A program made the translations under genes and the position numbers. Positions 39,789 to 48,220 of a stretch of DNA of 64,000 nt are shown here, one piece after another. Source of the stretch: Chromobacterium vaccinii. Lineage in GTDB: Bacteria; Pseudomonadota; Gammaproteobacteria; Burkholderiales; Chromobacteriaceae. The DNA lies in contig NZ_JZJL01000009.1 of the NCBI RefSeq assembly GCF_000971335.1, forward strand, positions 1 to 64,000, read 5' to 3'. Below the pieces are notes generated by a model. It saw nothing but the letters and a program-made list of their open reading frames with translations. It was not told where the DNA came from and ran no database searches. Every line of letters begins with the position of its first letter. Position 1 is the first letter of the stretch.

Positions 39789-39981
39789 ATCGCCTCTATT
39801 TCGTGTTGATTTCATCCCGTTTGCTCAAAGACCTTAGCGTATTGCTCAAAGTACGGTCAAGTGATTTTGTGCAGGTGCAAAATACCGCTAAGCCACGGTT
39901 ATTTCAGAAGAAAAACTGCCACTAGCCTAGTGAATCATGCTCTGCTACCATCTTTGGTTGGCATCAACCTGAAATGCACAG

Positions 39982-40548
39982 ATGGCAAGCCGCAAGGAAA
40001 TGGCCGACTTCCTCGAGTCGGTGGAGAAGCGCGCCTTCAAGCAGGCGCTGTACGCGGTTCGGCATGAAGACAATGCGCTCGACATCGTGCAGGACTCGAT
40101 GATGAAGCTGGCCGACCGCTACGCGCACGCGCCCGCGCACGAGCTGCCGCTGATCTTCCAGCGCATCTTGCAGAACACCATCCGCGACCACTACCGGCGC
40201 AGCAAGGTGCGCAGCTTCGTCAGCACGCTGCTGTCGTCGCTGATCCCCACCCACGCCGAAGACGACTCCCTCGACCCGCTCGAAACGCTGGATGTCGCCG
40301 CCGACGAGGCGCACACCAATCCGGAGCAGTGGTACCAACGCAAGGAAGTGGCGCTGATGATAGACGCGTCGCTGCAACTACTGCCCGCCCGTCAACGCGA
40401 AGCGTTTCTGCTGCGTTACTGGGAAGGACTGGATGTTGCCGAAACCGCTCTGGTCATGGGTTGCTCCGAGGGCAGCGTGAAAACGCACTGCTCGCGCGCC
40501 AACCACACCCTGGCGGCCATTCTTGCGCAGAAGGGAGTTTTGCTATGA
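39982..40548 (+). CDS. RNA polymerase ECF-type sigma factor
   Basis: This 188-residue sigma-70-family protein has region 2 (RHEDNALDIVQDSMMKLADRY, then FQRILQNTIRDHYRR) and region 4 (LLPARQREAFLLRYWEGLDVAETALVMGCSEGSVKTHCSRA). It would direct polymerase to a specific promoter set. It is the first of four overlapping genes (DUF3619, DUF3106, RDD) conserved next to ilvI in betaproteobacteria. The DUF3619 protein with one membrane helix may act as an anti-sigma partner; that is inference. Confidence 0.9.
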   Translation: MASRKEMADFLESVEKRAFKQALYAVRHEDNALDIVQDSMMKLADRYAHAPAHELPLIFQRILQNTIRDHYRRSKVRSFVSTLLSSLIPTHAEDDSLDPLETLDVAADEAHTNPEQWYQRKEVALMIDASLQLLPARQREAFLLRYWEGLDVAETALVMGCSEGSVKTHCSRANHTLAAILAQKGVLL

Positions 40549-40925
40549 AACACGCCAATGACGGGCAGGGGGACCATTTGCCCGTCCATATCGCCCGCAT
40601 ACTGGACAATCCCCATTCCGATCCGACGCCCCGGCAGCTTGCCCGCCTGAGGGGCGCGCGCGCCGCCGCGATGCGCCGCTTCGAACAGCGCGCCGCCGAA
40701 AACTGCGGCCTGCAGGAGAAAATCCTGCTCTGGGCGCAACGCCACACCCTGCTGCTGAAGCGCGGCAGCGCCGCTCTGGGCTTCGCCGTTGTCACCGGCG
40801 TCGGCCTGATGCTGGTGGAAGGCCTGATGGCCGAAACCGACGCGGTGGACGCCACCGTGCTGTCCCAGGACCTGCCGTTGGATTCCTTGCTGGAGCCGCA
40901 TTTCAGCCGGGGGTTGCATGAATAA
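40545..40925 (+). CDS. DUF3619 membrane protein, possible anti-sigma partner
   Basis: This 126-residue protein has a cytoplasmic N-terminal part (IARILDNPHSDPTPRQLARLRGARAAAMRRF) and one membrane helix (AALGFAVVTGVGLMLVEGLM). It matches DUF3619, always linked to this sigma gene. It starts in a 4-nt ATGA overlap with the sigma stop. One helix plus an overlap with a sigma gene suggests anti-sigma function, not shown by any motif. Confidence 0.75.
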   Translation: MKHANDGQGDHLPVHIARILDNPHSDPTPRQLARLRGARAAAMRRFEQRAAENCGLQEKILLWAQRHTLLLKRGSAALGFAVVTGVGLMLVEGLMAETDAVDATVLSQDLPLDSLLEPHFSRGLHE

Positions 40926-41313
40926 GGCCGGATGGCTGGCCAAGGCGATCTGCCTGGCCGGCCTGCTGATTCCAAACTTCGTCCATTCCTCCCCTCTGGC
41001 GGATCCGCGCTGGGAACAACTGAACAGCGAGCAGCAGCAGGTGCTGGCGCCGCTGGCCGCCGACTGGAATCGCTACGCGCCCGACAAGAAGCAGGATCTG
41101 CTGACCATCGTTCCGCGCTTCGCCGAGCTGACATCCGGCCAACAGCAGCGACTGCAACGCCGACTGAAGGCCTGGACCGAGCTGAGCGAGCCCCAGCGCG
41201 ACGAAATCCGCGCCAACTGGAAGAAGCTGCAGCAACTGCCCCCAGCCCAGCGCGAACAGGCGCTGAGCCGGCTGCGCTCGCGCGACGCCAAACCACTCGC
41301 CTCCTCCCCATGA
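40918..41313 (+). CDS. DUF3106 periplasmic protein
   Basis: This 131-residue protein has a signal peptide (AICLAGLLIPNFVHSS) followed by helical heptad-like repeats rich in Trp, Gln and Arg (WNRYAPDKKQDLL, KAWTELSEPQRDEI, NWKKLQQLPPAQREQAL). It matches DUF3106, with repeated W-x(n)-P motifs, similar in style to periplasmic metal-stress sensors. It overlaps its upstream neighbour by 8 nt and the RDD gene by 4 nt. Confidence 0.75.
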   Translation: MNKAGWLAKAICLAGLLIPNFVHSSPLADPRWEQLNSEQQQVLAPLAADWNRYAPDKKQDLLTIVPRFAELTSGQQQRLQRRLKAWTELSEPQRDEIRANWKKLQQLPPAQREQALSRLRSRDAKPLASSP

Positions 41314-41831
41314 CCGATAACGCCACTCCCGGCCTCGCCCGCTGCCTGGCCAGCCTGTTCTATGAATCGCTGCTGATCGTCGCCATGCTGCTGATCACCA
41401 GCGCCGCGATCACCCCGCTGCAGCTGGCGCTGGGCCAGGATTCCTGGCTGCTGCACAGTCTGATCCAGCTGACCGCCGCCGGCGTGCTGTTCGCCTACTT
41501 CGGCTACTGCTGGACCCGCGGCGGCCAGACCGCCGCGATGAAAACCTGGCACATCCGGCTGGTGACCGCCGACGGCCGGCTGCTGAACTGGCAGCAATCT
41601 CTGATGCGCTTCGCCGTCGCGGCGATGCTGTTCGTCGGCCTGCCGGTGATCTCCTACCTGGGATGGCAGCGCAGCTACGGCGACCATCCGGCGGCGAAAT
41701 GGCTGGCGCTGATCTGGTGGCTGCTGCCCTTCCTGGCCCGCTATTACGACAAGGACCGCCGCCACCTGCACGACCGCCTGTCCGGCACCCGGCTGGAGCT
41801 GCTGCCCAAGCCGCCGCGCGGCGGAAAGTAA
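41310..41831 (+). CDS. RDD-family membrane protein
   Basis: This 173-residue protein has three to four helices. The RDD landmarks are ARCLASLFYESLLI near the start (first R-x-x-A), TAAMKTWHIRLVTADGR, and YDKDRRHLHDRLSGTRL near the end. The family is of unknown or varied transport function. It starts in an ATGA overlap with the DUF3106 gene and closes the sigma operon. Confidence 0.82.
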   Translation: MTDNATPGLARCLASLFYESLLIVAMLLITSAAITPLQLALGQDSWLLHSLIQLTAAGVLFAYFGYCWTRGGQTAAMKTWHIRLVTADGRLLNWQQSLMRFAVAAMLFVGLPVISYLGWQRSYGDHPAAKWLALIWWLLPFLARYYDKDRRHLHDRLSGTRLELLPKPPRGGK

Positions 41832-41879
41832 GCGCGGCATGCATTGGCGCGCCCGGCCTCGAACGCACGCCGATGCTTG

Positions 41880-42773
41880 TCAGCCGCGCAGTTGCGGCAG
41901 ATCCTCGGAAAATTCCAACAACGCGTCCAACACCGCGCGCACCCGCGCCGGCAAGGCGCGCCGCTCCGGCCACACGGCGTAGACCGGCCGGGTGGCGATC
42001 TCCCACTCTTCCAGCACCCGGACCAGACGGCCATCCGCCAGCTGCCGATGGCAGATGCTGAGCGGGCTGACCGCGATGCCGACGCCGCCCTCGGCCAGCC
42101 TGCGCGTCAGCAGCATGTCGTTGGCCAGCAGGCCCGGCTCGGCCGGCCAGGCCGCCTCCTCGCCGCTGTCCCGACGCCGCAGCTTCCAGTGCTGGAATGG
42201 CTCAGCCAGCAACAAGCGATGCGCGGCCAGGTCCGCTGGCCGCTCGGGCGCACCATGCGCGGCCAGATAGGCGGGCGACGCCGTCAGTATGGTCCGCACC
42301 TCGCCCAGCCTGCGCTGCCGCAGCGAGGCGTCCGACTGCTCTCCCACCCTCAAGGCCAGATCGGCCATGCCGCTGTATAAATCATCCAGGCTGTTGCTCA
42401 GCTTCAACTCCAGCCGGAGCCGCGGATGCTCGCGCAGCAGGCTAGCCCACACCGGCACCAGCATGTCGTTGGCCATGCTCAGCGGCGCCAGCAGCCTTAC
42501 CGCCCCTTCCACCCGGTTCAAGGCCCCGTCCAGCGACGCCGTCTCCTGCCGCAGCGCCGCCAACAGCGGCTTGCAGCGCTCGTAGTACTGCCAACCCTCA
42601 TTGGTCGGCGCCAGCCGGCGCGCGCTGCGGCTCAGCAGCTTGCAGCCCAGCCGCGCCTCCAGCGCCTGCAGGCGACGCGTCAGCGTCGGCGCCGGCATTC
42701 GCAGCCGGCCGGCCGCCGCGCTGAGGCTGCCGGCGTCCACGATCGCCACAAACAAGTCCAGATCATCCAACAT
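41880..42773 (-). CDS. LysR-family transcriptional regulator
   Basis: This 297-residue protein has an N-terminal winged HTH (LFVAIVDAGSLSAAAGRLRMPAPTLTRRLQALEARLG) and a LysR substrate-binding domain. It is divergent from the DUF2798 and AhpD-like genes with a 98-bp AT-rich gap, the usual arrangement for LysR control of the neighbouring operon. The inducer is unknown. Confidence 0.93.
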   Translation of the reverse strand: MLDDLDLFVAIVDAGSLSAAAGRLRMPAPTLTRRLQALEARLGCKLLSRSARRLAPTNEGWQYYERCKPLLAALRQETASLDGALNRVEGAVRLLAPLSMANDMLVPVWASLLREHPRLRLELKLSNSLDDLYSGMADLALRVGEQSDASLRQRRLGEVRTILTASPAYLAAHGAPERPADLAAHRLLLAEPFQHWKLRRRDSGEEAAWPAEPGLLANDMLLTRRLAEGGVGIAVSPLSICHRQLADGRLVRVLEEWEIATRPVYAVWPERRALPARVRAVLDALLEFSEDLPQLRG

Positions 42774-42871
42774 GATTGCAAAAATGGAATTTGATATTGA
42801 TTTTTTGATTCTATTTTCATAATGCGCTTTTGACTAGACTCGCCTCATCGCTAACCCGAATGGAGCGCGCC

Positions 42872-43141
42872 ATGAGCCCCGCCCTATGCCAACGCCTGCT
42901 GTTCTCTTCGCTGATGTCGGCGGCGATGTCTCTGGTGATGACTGCCTGGTTCACCGCCCTGAATCACGGACTTCATTCGGGCTTTGCCGGCTGGTGGCTG
43001 CTCGCCTTCGCCGAAGCCTGGCCCGTGGCGCTGGGCTCGGTGCTGCTGCTGGCGCCGGCCGTGCAGAAACTGACCCTGCGCCTACTGAACAGGCGCGCCC
43101 CTGCCGGCGGCTGCCGGCCAGCGCTGAAACCGAAAGGATGA
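42872..43141 (+). CDS. DUF2798 small membrane protein
   Basis: This 89-residue protein has two helices (LLFSSLMSAAMSLVMTAWF and WLLAFAEAWPVALGSVLLLAPAVQKLTLRLL), matching DUF2798. GGAG lies 6 nt before ATG 42872; another ATG 12 nt upstream is less well placed. It is followed 4 nt later by the AhpD-like gene, forming a two-gene operon opposite the LysR gene. Confidence 0.75.
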   Translation: MSPALCQRLLFSSLMSAAMSLVMTAWFTALNHGLHSGFAGWWLLAFAEAWPVALGSVLLLAPAVQKLTLRLLNRRAPAGGCRPALKPKG

Positions 43142-43145
43142 AATC

Positions 43146-43568
43146 ATGAGAATCGACTATGCCCAGCTGTCGCCCAAGGCCTACCAGGGACTGCTCGCCT
43201 GCAAGAACGCGCTGGCGGAAAGCAGCTTGGGGCTGCCGCTAGTCGAGCTGGCTTACCTGCGCGTTGCTCAGCTCAACGGCTGCGCCTTCTGCCTGAAGCT
43301 GCATAGCCAGGCGCTGCGCCGCCGCGGCGAAAACCAGGAAAAACTGGACACGCTGGCTGGATGGGACGTGGCGGACGCGCTGAGCCCCCGCGAGGCGGCC
43401 GCCATCGCCTGGACCGAGGCGGTGACCCGGATAGGCGAAACCCGCGCGCCGGACAGCGTTTTCCAGCCGCTGCGCGAGCATTTCAGCGACGCGGAAATCG
43501 CCGATCTGACCCTGGCCATCGCGTTGATGAACGCCTTCACCCGGGTGGCGGTGGCGATGCGACAATGA
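43146..43568 (+). CDS. Carboxymuconolactone decarboxylase / AhpD-like protein
   Basis: This 140-residue alkylhydroperoxidase-D-like protein has the CxxC active site at Cys46-Cys49 with His53 (NGCAFCLKLHSQAL). Related proteins reduce peroxides or protect against organic oxidants. It is downstream of the DUF2798 gene and probably under the divergent LysR regulator. The last 32 bp overlap the convergent gene at 43537-43881. Confidence 0.88.
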   Translation: MRIDYAQLSPKAYQGLLACKNALAESSLGLPLVELAYLRVAQLNGCAFCLKLHSQALRRRGENQEKLDTLAGWDVADALSPREAAAIAWTEAVTRIGETRAPDSVFQPLREHFSDAEIADLTLAIALMNAFTRVAVAMRQ

Positions 43569-43881
43569 AGCCATCAGGACTGTCAGGCATCGCCGGCGGC
43601 TGGAGAACCCGTTCGCCGGCCTGCCCCAGGCTGTCCCGCCACTGTTTCAGCCTATCCAGCGCGGCCATCTGATCCGGCCCCCAGCTCGGTTGCGGCTGAA
43701 TGCCGTGATAGCCGATCAAGGTGTCCAGCGCCTGCAGGTAGGGGAGCCAATCCCGCTGCCGCGATCCGAGGGATGGCGGCGGCAATCCGCTCCAGTTGCT
43801 TGATGGATCGATATCTTGCTGCACGCCGCCGCTGAACGGCAGATGGATCTGCGGCGCGAAAATCCAGAACCAGGGGTACAT
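43537..43881 (-). CDS. Small conserved protein beginning MYPWFWIFAPQ
   Basis: This 114-residue protein starts MYPWFWIFAPQIHLPFSG and is rich in Trp, Pro and Gln, with no signal peptide or membrane helix. A family with this opening exists in Pseudomonas and Chromobacterium as I recall, with no known function. ATG 43881 is preceded on the minus strand by a GGAGG-like sequence (ACGGAGGTTCC). Its 3' end overlaps the AhpD-like gene by 32 bp on the opposite strand. Confidence 0.65.
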   Translation of the reverse strand: MYPWFWIFAPQIHLPFSGGVQQDIDPSSNWSGLPPPSLGSRQRDWLPYLQALDTLIGYHGIQPQPSWGPDQMAALDRLKQWRDSLGQAGERVLQPPAMPDSPDGFIVASPPPPG

Positions 43882-43995
43882 GGAACCTCCGTAGCCTACG
43901 GCGGCGGCCGGAATGGCAAGCCGCATCCGCTACGGTATACATCGGACTATCGCGATAAGAAATGCGTAAGAACACTTGTCATGATGCCGGCCAGC

Positions 43996-44033
43996 TTATC
44001 CACAGCGGCGCGCCGCTTTGAAACTTATCCACA
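43996..44033 (+). promoter_or_regulatory. Two perfect DnaA boxes flanking a palindrome
   Basis: TTATCCACA occurs at 43996-44004 and again at 44025-44033, both exact matches to the consensus DnaA box in the same orientation, 29 bp apart. Between them is the 14-bp palindrome AGCGGCGCGCCGCT. This lies in the 178-bp gap 43882-44059. There is no dnaA or dnaN nearby, so it is not an obvious origin. Confidence 0.6.
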
Positions 44034-44059
44034 ACCCAACGGCGACCGGCCTTCCGCAC

Positions 44060-45370
44060 TCAGCGCTCGCCCCTGCGGTACACCGCCGCGCCGGCTGCGT
44101 AGGTCGCGGCGATCGCGCGGTCGTCGCCCAGCATCATCTGCACGAACAGCGCCTCGGACAGGTCGCGGACATGGCGCATGCGGAAATCCAGCAACGGGGT
44201 GGAGCGCAGGTCCAGCACCGCCAGATCGGCCTCCATGCCCGCCTCGATGCCGCCCACCTTGTCCGCGATGCCCAGCGCCTCCGCGCCGCCGCGGGTGGCC
44301 AGATAGAAAGCCTGGGCCGCGGTCAGCGGCTTGCCGCGGGTCTGCGACGCCATGTAGGCGGCGTTCATCGTCTGCAGCATCGAGAAACTGGTGCCGGCCC
44401 CCAGGTCGGTGCCCAGCCCCAGCTTGACCGGCTTCTCCGCCTCGACGCAGCGGCGCAGGTTCAGGCTGCCGGAGCCGAGGAAGAAATTGGATGTCGGACA
44501 ATGCGCCAGCGAGGCGCCGCTGTTATGCAGCATCTCTAGTTCAGCGTCAGACAGATGCACCCCGTGGCCGTAGATCGCGCGCGGCCGCAGCAAACCATAG
44601 CGCTGGTAGACGCCGGCGTAATCGCGGCAGCCGGGGAACAGCTGGCGGACCCAGGCGATCTCGTCCAGATTCTCGGCAATATGCGATTGGATGGCGATGT
44701 CGGGAAACTCCGCCGCCAGCGCCCCCAGCATTTCCAGCTGGCCGTGGCTGGAGGTCGGCGCGAAGCGCGGCGTGATCACATACTCGGCGCGTCCCTTGCC
44801 ATGCCAGCGCTCGATCAGCGCGCGCGACTCCTCGTAAGCGATCAGCGGCGTGTCCAGCAACGCGGCCGGCGCGTTGCGGTCCATGCATACCTTGCCGGCC
44901 AGGATGCGCAGATCGTGGCGGGACGCCTCTTCGAACAACGCGTCCACCGACGCGGCGTGGACGGTGCCGAACACGCAGCCGGTGGTGACGCCGTTGCGCA
45001 GCTGTTCGCCGAGAAACACCCGCGCCACTTCGCGCGCGTGATCCGCGTCGGCGAAGCCCTGCTCGGTGACGAAGGTGTAATGGTTCAGCCAGTCCAGCAA
45101 CTGTTCGCCGAAGGCGGCCATCATCTCGGTCTGCGGATAATGGACGTGGCAATCGATGAAGCCCGGCAGGATCAAGTGGTCGGGATAGTGTTCGATCCGC
45201 GCGTCCGGCGGCAGCGACGGCAGCAGTCCGGCCGCCGGGCCCCAGGCCGCGATGCGTCCGTTTTCCATCACCACCAGCGCGTCGCGCTGGAACACCAGGC
45301 AATCGCGCTCGGCTTCCCGGAACGGATTGCCCCGGAAAGTCAGCGCATCGCCGCGTACCGCTGTTTTCAC
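44060..45370 (-). CDS. guaD: Guanine deaminase
   Basis: This 436-residue amidohydrolase has the zinc motif PGFIDCHVHYPQTEMM, then QSHIAEN, GHGVHLSDAE, HCPTSN and LGTDLGAG, in guanine deaminase order. It converts guanine to xanthine in purine salvage or degradation. The region upstream (45371-45622) has TCTTCATATGAAGA and TTTACATGTAAA palindromes, and a MarR gene reads the other way. Xanthine dehydrogenase genes are not in the window. Confidence 0.94.
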   Translation of the reverse strand: MKTAVRGDALTFRGNPFREAERDCLVFQRDALVVMENGRIAAWGPAAGLLPSLPPDARIEHYPDHLILPGFIDCHVHYPQTEMMAAFGEQLLDWLNHYTFVTEQGFADADHAREVARVFLGEQLRNGVTTGCVFGTVHAASVDALFEEASRHDLRILAGKVCMDRNAPAALLDTPLIAYEESRALIERWHGKGRAEYVITPRFAPTSSHGQLEMLGALAAEFPDIAIQSHIAENLDEIAWVRQLFPGCRDYAGVYQRYGLLRPRAIYGHGVHLSDAELEMLHNSGASLAHCPTSNFFLGSGSLNLRRCVEAEKPVKLGLGTDLGAGTSFSMLQTMNAAYMASQTRGKPLTAAQAFYLATRGGAEALGIADKVGGIEAGMEADLAVLDLRSTPLLDFRMRHVRDLSEALFVQMMLGDDRAIAATYAAGAAVYRRGER

Positions 45371-45433
45371 ACTCTGCTCCCGCCGCGCTGGGCGGCCTTC
45401 GCGCCAGATGGAAGTCGTTCAATCCGGCAATTA

Positions 45434-45462
45434 TCTTCATATGAAGAATCTTTACATGTAAA
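45434..45462. promoter_or_regulatory. Palindromes in the guaD promoter region
   Basis: TCTTCATATGAAGA (45434-45447) is a perfect 14-bp palindrome. TTTACATGTAAA (45451-45462) is a perfect 12-bp palindrome beside it. They lie 64 bp before guaD. Dyads of this size are typical MarR binding sites. Confidence 0.6.
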
Positions 45463-45532
45463 TATAGCTTCGTTCCCCTGCCGAAGCAAGCTGGCCCTGA
45501 ATAAACGGCCAGGGTCTGATGCGCGGCAATTG

Positions 45533-45546
45533 TCTTTAGATGAAGA
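45533..45546. promoter_or_regulatory. Second copy of the palindrome near the marR start
   Basis: TCTTTAGATGAAGA resembles the guaD-side palindrome (11 of 14 bases), and the flanks match too (GCGGCAATT before it, CCGGCAATT before the other). It lies 77 bp before the marR ATG, so one regulator probably binds both. Confidence 0.55.
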
Positions 45547-45622
45547 TAGTATATTTTTAAGTCGTGATACTCTTGCGCCCGACTGGATTTGCCGCATTTA
45601 CCTTTGCTCAGGAACCCGCAGC

Positions 45623-46120
45623 ATGCAGCACGCACCCGACCAGATTGACCGCATCGTCGCCCTTTGGAACGAAGTCCGTCCCGACCTGGACACCTCAGCC
45701 ACCCAGGTCATCGGCCGCATCGTGCGGATGGAGTACTTCATCACCCGACGGGTTCTGCAGGATTTGGCCCGCCATAATCTCAATGTAGGCGAATTCGACG
45801 TGCTGGCGGCGCTGCGCCGCGGCGGCGAGCCCTACCAGCTGTCGCCCAACCAGCTGCAGGGCATGGTGCTGATCTCGTCCGGCGCGCTGACCAACCGCAT
45901 CAACCGGCTGGAAGAAGCCGCGCTGGTCAGCCGCTCGCCGGATCCGGACGACCGCCGCGGGGTGATCGTCACCTTGACCCCCAAGGGCTTGCAGGTGATC
46001 GAGGACGCCGCCGGCCACCACCTGGCCGCCGAAGCCGAGCTGATCGAGATGCTGGACGCCGACGAGCGCCAGACGCTGGCCCGCCTGCTGAAGAAGATGC
46101 TGCAGGCGCAGGAAGACTGA
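45623..46120 (+). CDS. MarR-family regulator, PecS/HucR-like
   Basis: This 165-residue MarR protein has a winged HTH (LSPNQLQGMVLISSGALTNRINRLEEAALVSRSP, wing DDRRGVIVTLT). Its N-terminus carries Trp15 followed by RPDLD (19-23), the extension seen in urate-binding MarR members (HucR, PecS, MftR). Asp59 and Arg92 or Arg95 fall where the family's urate-contact residues are expected. Divergence from guaD and the shared palindromes support purine-responsive control. Ligand identity is inferred, not shown. Confidence 0.85.
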   Translation: MQHAPDQIDRIVALWNEVRPDLDTSATQVIGRIVRMEYFITRRVLQDLARHNLNVGEFDVLAALRRGGEPYQLSPNQLQGMVLISSGALTNRINRLEEAALVSRSPDPDDRRGVIVTLTPKGLQVIEDAAGHHLAAEAELIEMLDADERQTLARLLKKMLQAQED

Positions 46121-46130
46121 TCCGGCAGAC

Positions 46131-46157
46131 AGGCCGCCTTCCGGCGGCCTTTGTTTT
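46131..46157 (+). terminator. Terminator of the marR gene
   Basis: AGGCCGCC-TTCC-GGCGGCCT is a perfect 8-bp stem followed by TTGTTTT. Confidence 0.9.
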
Positions 46158-46229
46158 ATCCGTTGCGCGCCGGACCGTGCGTCAATCACGGCAAGTAGGC
46201 GCAACGCCGCCCGGGCGCTTCCCAGCCGC

Positions 46230-47537
46230 TCACCCCACAAGCAGCGCGCAATTGGCGGCCAATATCAGCCAGAACAATCCCCAACCGCAAACGCCGACCC
46301 AGCGCGGCGCGGCGTGCGCGCCCATCAGAGTTTTATCCCCCGTCATCCGCAGCAACGGCCACATCGCCAGCGGCAGTTGCAGGCTCAGCACCACCTGGCT
46401 CCACACCAGCAGCGGACCCACCGCCTGCTCTCCCATCCAGCCGATGCCGGCCGCCGCCGGCAGCAAGGCCAGCAAGCGAGTGATCAGCCGGCGCTGGTAG
46501 CAGGGAATGCGGATGCGCAGAAAGCCGTCCATGATCACCTGGCCGGCCACGGTGCCGGTCAAGGTGGCGCTCTGCCCCGCCGCCAGCAGGGCGACGCCGA
46601 ACAACAGCGCCGCCAGCGAGCCGGCCAGCGGGCGGATCAGCTCGTGCGCGTCGGCGATGTCGGCCACCGCGGTGTGCCCGGCGGCGTGGAAGGCGCTGCC
46701 CGCCAGCACCAGGATGGCGCCGTTGACCAGCATCGCCAGCAACAGCGAGCCTATGGTGTCGATCCGGCACAGCAGCAGCGTTTGCCGCAGCGCGCCGTCC
46801 CCGCCGCCTTCCACCCGCCGGGTCTGCGCCACCGACGAATGCAGATAGAGGTTGTGCGGCATGATGGTGGCGCCGACGATGCCCAGCGCCAGCACGACGG
46901 CCTTGTCCATGCCCTGCGCCGGCAAGCTGGGCGCCAGGCCCGCCGCCACCGCCGGCCAATGGGTGTCCAGCAGCGCCAGTTGCGCCAGGAAGCACAGCGT
47001 GATGGTGGCGATCAGACCCAGCACGATGGCCTCCAACTGGCGGAAGCCCCGTCCCTTCAGCCCCAGCACGATCAGCGTGTCGAACGCGGTCAGCGCCACG
47101 CTCCACAACAACGGCACGCCGAACAGCAGCTTGAACGCCAGCGCGCAGCCCAGCACTTCGGCTACGTCGCAGGCGATGATGGACACTTCGGCGCTCAGCC
47201 AGTGGAGCAAACGCCCGGCGCGGCCGTAACGCGCGGCGCTGGCCTGCGCCAGATCCATGCCGGTCACCAGCCCCAGCCGCGCCGCCAGCATCTGCAGCAG
47301 CATCGCGGCGACGCCGGACAGCATCACCACCCACAACAGCTGGTAGCCGAAGCGCGAGCCGGCCTCGATGTCGGTCGCCCAGTTGCCCGGATCCATATAG
47401 CCGACGGCGACCAGCAGGCCGGGGCCGGCGAAGCGGCGCAGCCGCTGGCTGAAGGAGGCGTTCGGGTCTATGCGCACGCTGCCGTTGACTTCGGACGGGC
47501 AGAACGGCGCGGTGGCGGTGCGGGGAAGGGAGAACAT
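46230..47537 (-). CDS. mntH: NRAMP-family divalent metal transporter
   Basis: This 435-residue protein has eleven predicted helices. The metal-binding motifs are GYMDPGNWATD in the first helix and ATIMPHNLYLHSS in the sixth (family DPGN and MPH). It imports Mn2+ and possibly Fe2+ with protons. It stands alone; no Fur or MntR box was recognised with confidence. Confidence 0.93.
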   Translation of the reverse strand: MFSLPRTATAPFCPSEVNGSVRIDPNASFSQRLRRFAGPGLLVAVGYMDPGNWATDIEAGSRFGYQLLWVVMLSGVAAMLLQMLAARLGLVTGMDLAQASAARYGRAGRLLHWLSAEVSIIACDVAEVLGCALAFKLLFGVPLLWSVALTAFDTLIVLGLKGRGFRQLEAIVLGLIATITLCFLAQLALLDTHWPAVAAGLAPSLPAQGMDKAVVLALGIVGATIMPHNLYLHSSVAQTRRVEGGGDGALRQTLLLCRIDTIGSLLLAMLVNGAILVLAGSAFHAAGHTAVADIADAHELIRPLAGSLAALLFGVALLAAGQSATLTGTVAGQVIMDGFLRIRIPCYQRRLITRLLALLPAAAGIGWMGEQAVGPLLVWSQVVLSLQLPLAMWPLLRMTGDKTLMGAHAAPRWVGVCGWGLFWLILAANCALLVG

Positions 47538-47578
47538 GGCGGCCGGAAGGAGTCAGTCCTCCGGCAGCATAGCGCGGA

Positions 47579-48220
47579 TCAGCGCTCGCGCGGAAGGCTG
47601 TCGCCGGCCATCTTCAACGACGGCGGCGCGGTCCACGCCCAGCGGCGCTTCCAGGCGCCGACCACCAGATCGGGGTATTCCGGCTTGCCCAGGCTGCCGT
47701 TGTAGCGGCCCAGCGCGCGGTACAGATCGCCGCGCTCGATGTCGAGATAGTGGCGCAGGATGGTGCAGCCGTAGCGCAGATTGGTGCTGAGGTCGAACAG
47801 ATTATGCCGCGGCGTGCCGATGTGGCGCGGCCAGAACGGCATCACCTGCATCAGGCCGCGCGCGCCGGCGCCGGAGATCGCGTACTTGTTGAAGCCGCTC
47901 TCCACCTGGATCAGGCCCAGCACCAGTTGCGGATCGAGCCCGGCGCGGGTGGATTCGTACTGGATGGCGGTGAGCAGGCGCTCGCGCATCCAGGCGTCGG
48001 GAATCTTCTTCTGCAGCCGCGACGACATCTCCGCGAGCCAGGCCTGGCCCAGCCGCGGATCGTCGAACACCAGCCGGGGCGCGTTGACGTCGGAGATCGA
48101 GCGGCTCATCGCCGAGGCGACATTGGCCGACAGCGCCTCCTCCTTCTGCGCGCCGGCCCATGCTGGCGCATGCGCCAGCACAAGGCAGAACGGCAGGAGA
48201 AAAAGGAGGCTCGTCTTCAT
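47579..48220 (-). CDS. Lytic murein transglycosylase (SLT domain)
   Basis: This 213-residue protein has a signal peptide (LLFLLPFCLVLAHAPAWAGA) and a C-terminal SLT domain. Catalytic Glu107 is in GLIQVESGFNKYA, followed by GARGLMQVMPFW and ALGRYNGSLGKPEYP. It cuts peptidoglycan glycan strands to 1,6-anhydromuropeptides. It overlaps the proS stop by one base (TGATG), so it is co-translated with proS. Family subtype not assigned. Confidence 0.92.
   Translation of the reverse strand: MKTSLLFLLPFCLVLAHAPAWAGAQKEEALSANVASAMSRSISDVNAPRLVFDDPRLGQAWLAEMSSRLQKKIPDAWMRERLLTAIQYESTRAGLDPQLVLGLIQVESGFNKYAISGAGARGLMQVMPFWPRHIGTPRHNLFDLSTNLRYGCTILRHYLDIERGDLYRALGRYNGSLGKPEYPDLVVGAWKRRWAWTAPPSLKMAGDSLPRER

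Noticed and set aside
39789-39981. Leader peptide and attenuator before ilvI
   Set aside because: No short frame rich in Ile, Leu or Val codons and no tandem hairpins in the 193-bp gap.
43996-44033. Chromosome origin of replication
   Set aside because: Only two DnaA boxes, no AT-rich unwinding region and no dnaA, dnaN or gyrB nearby.
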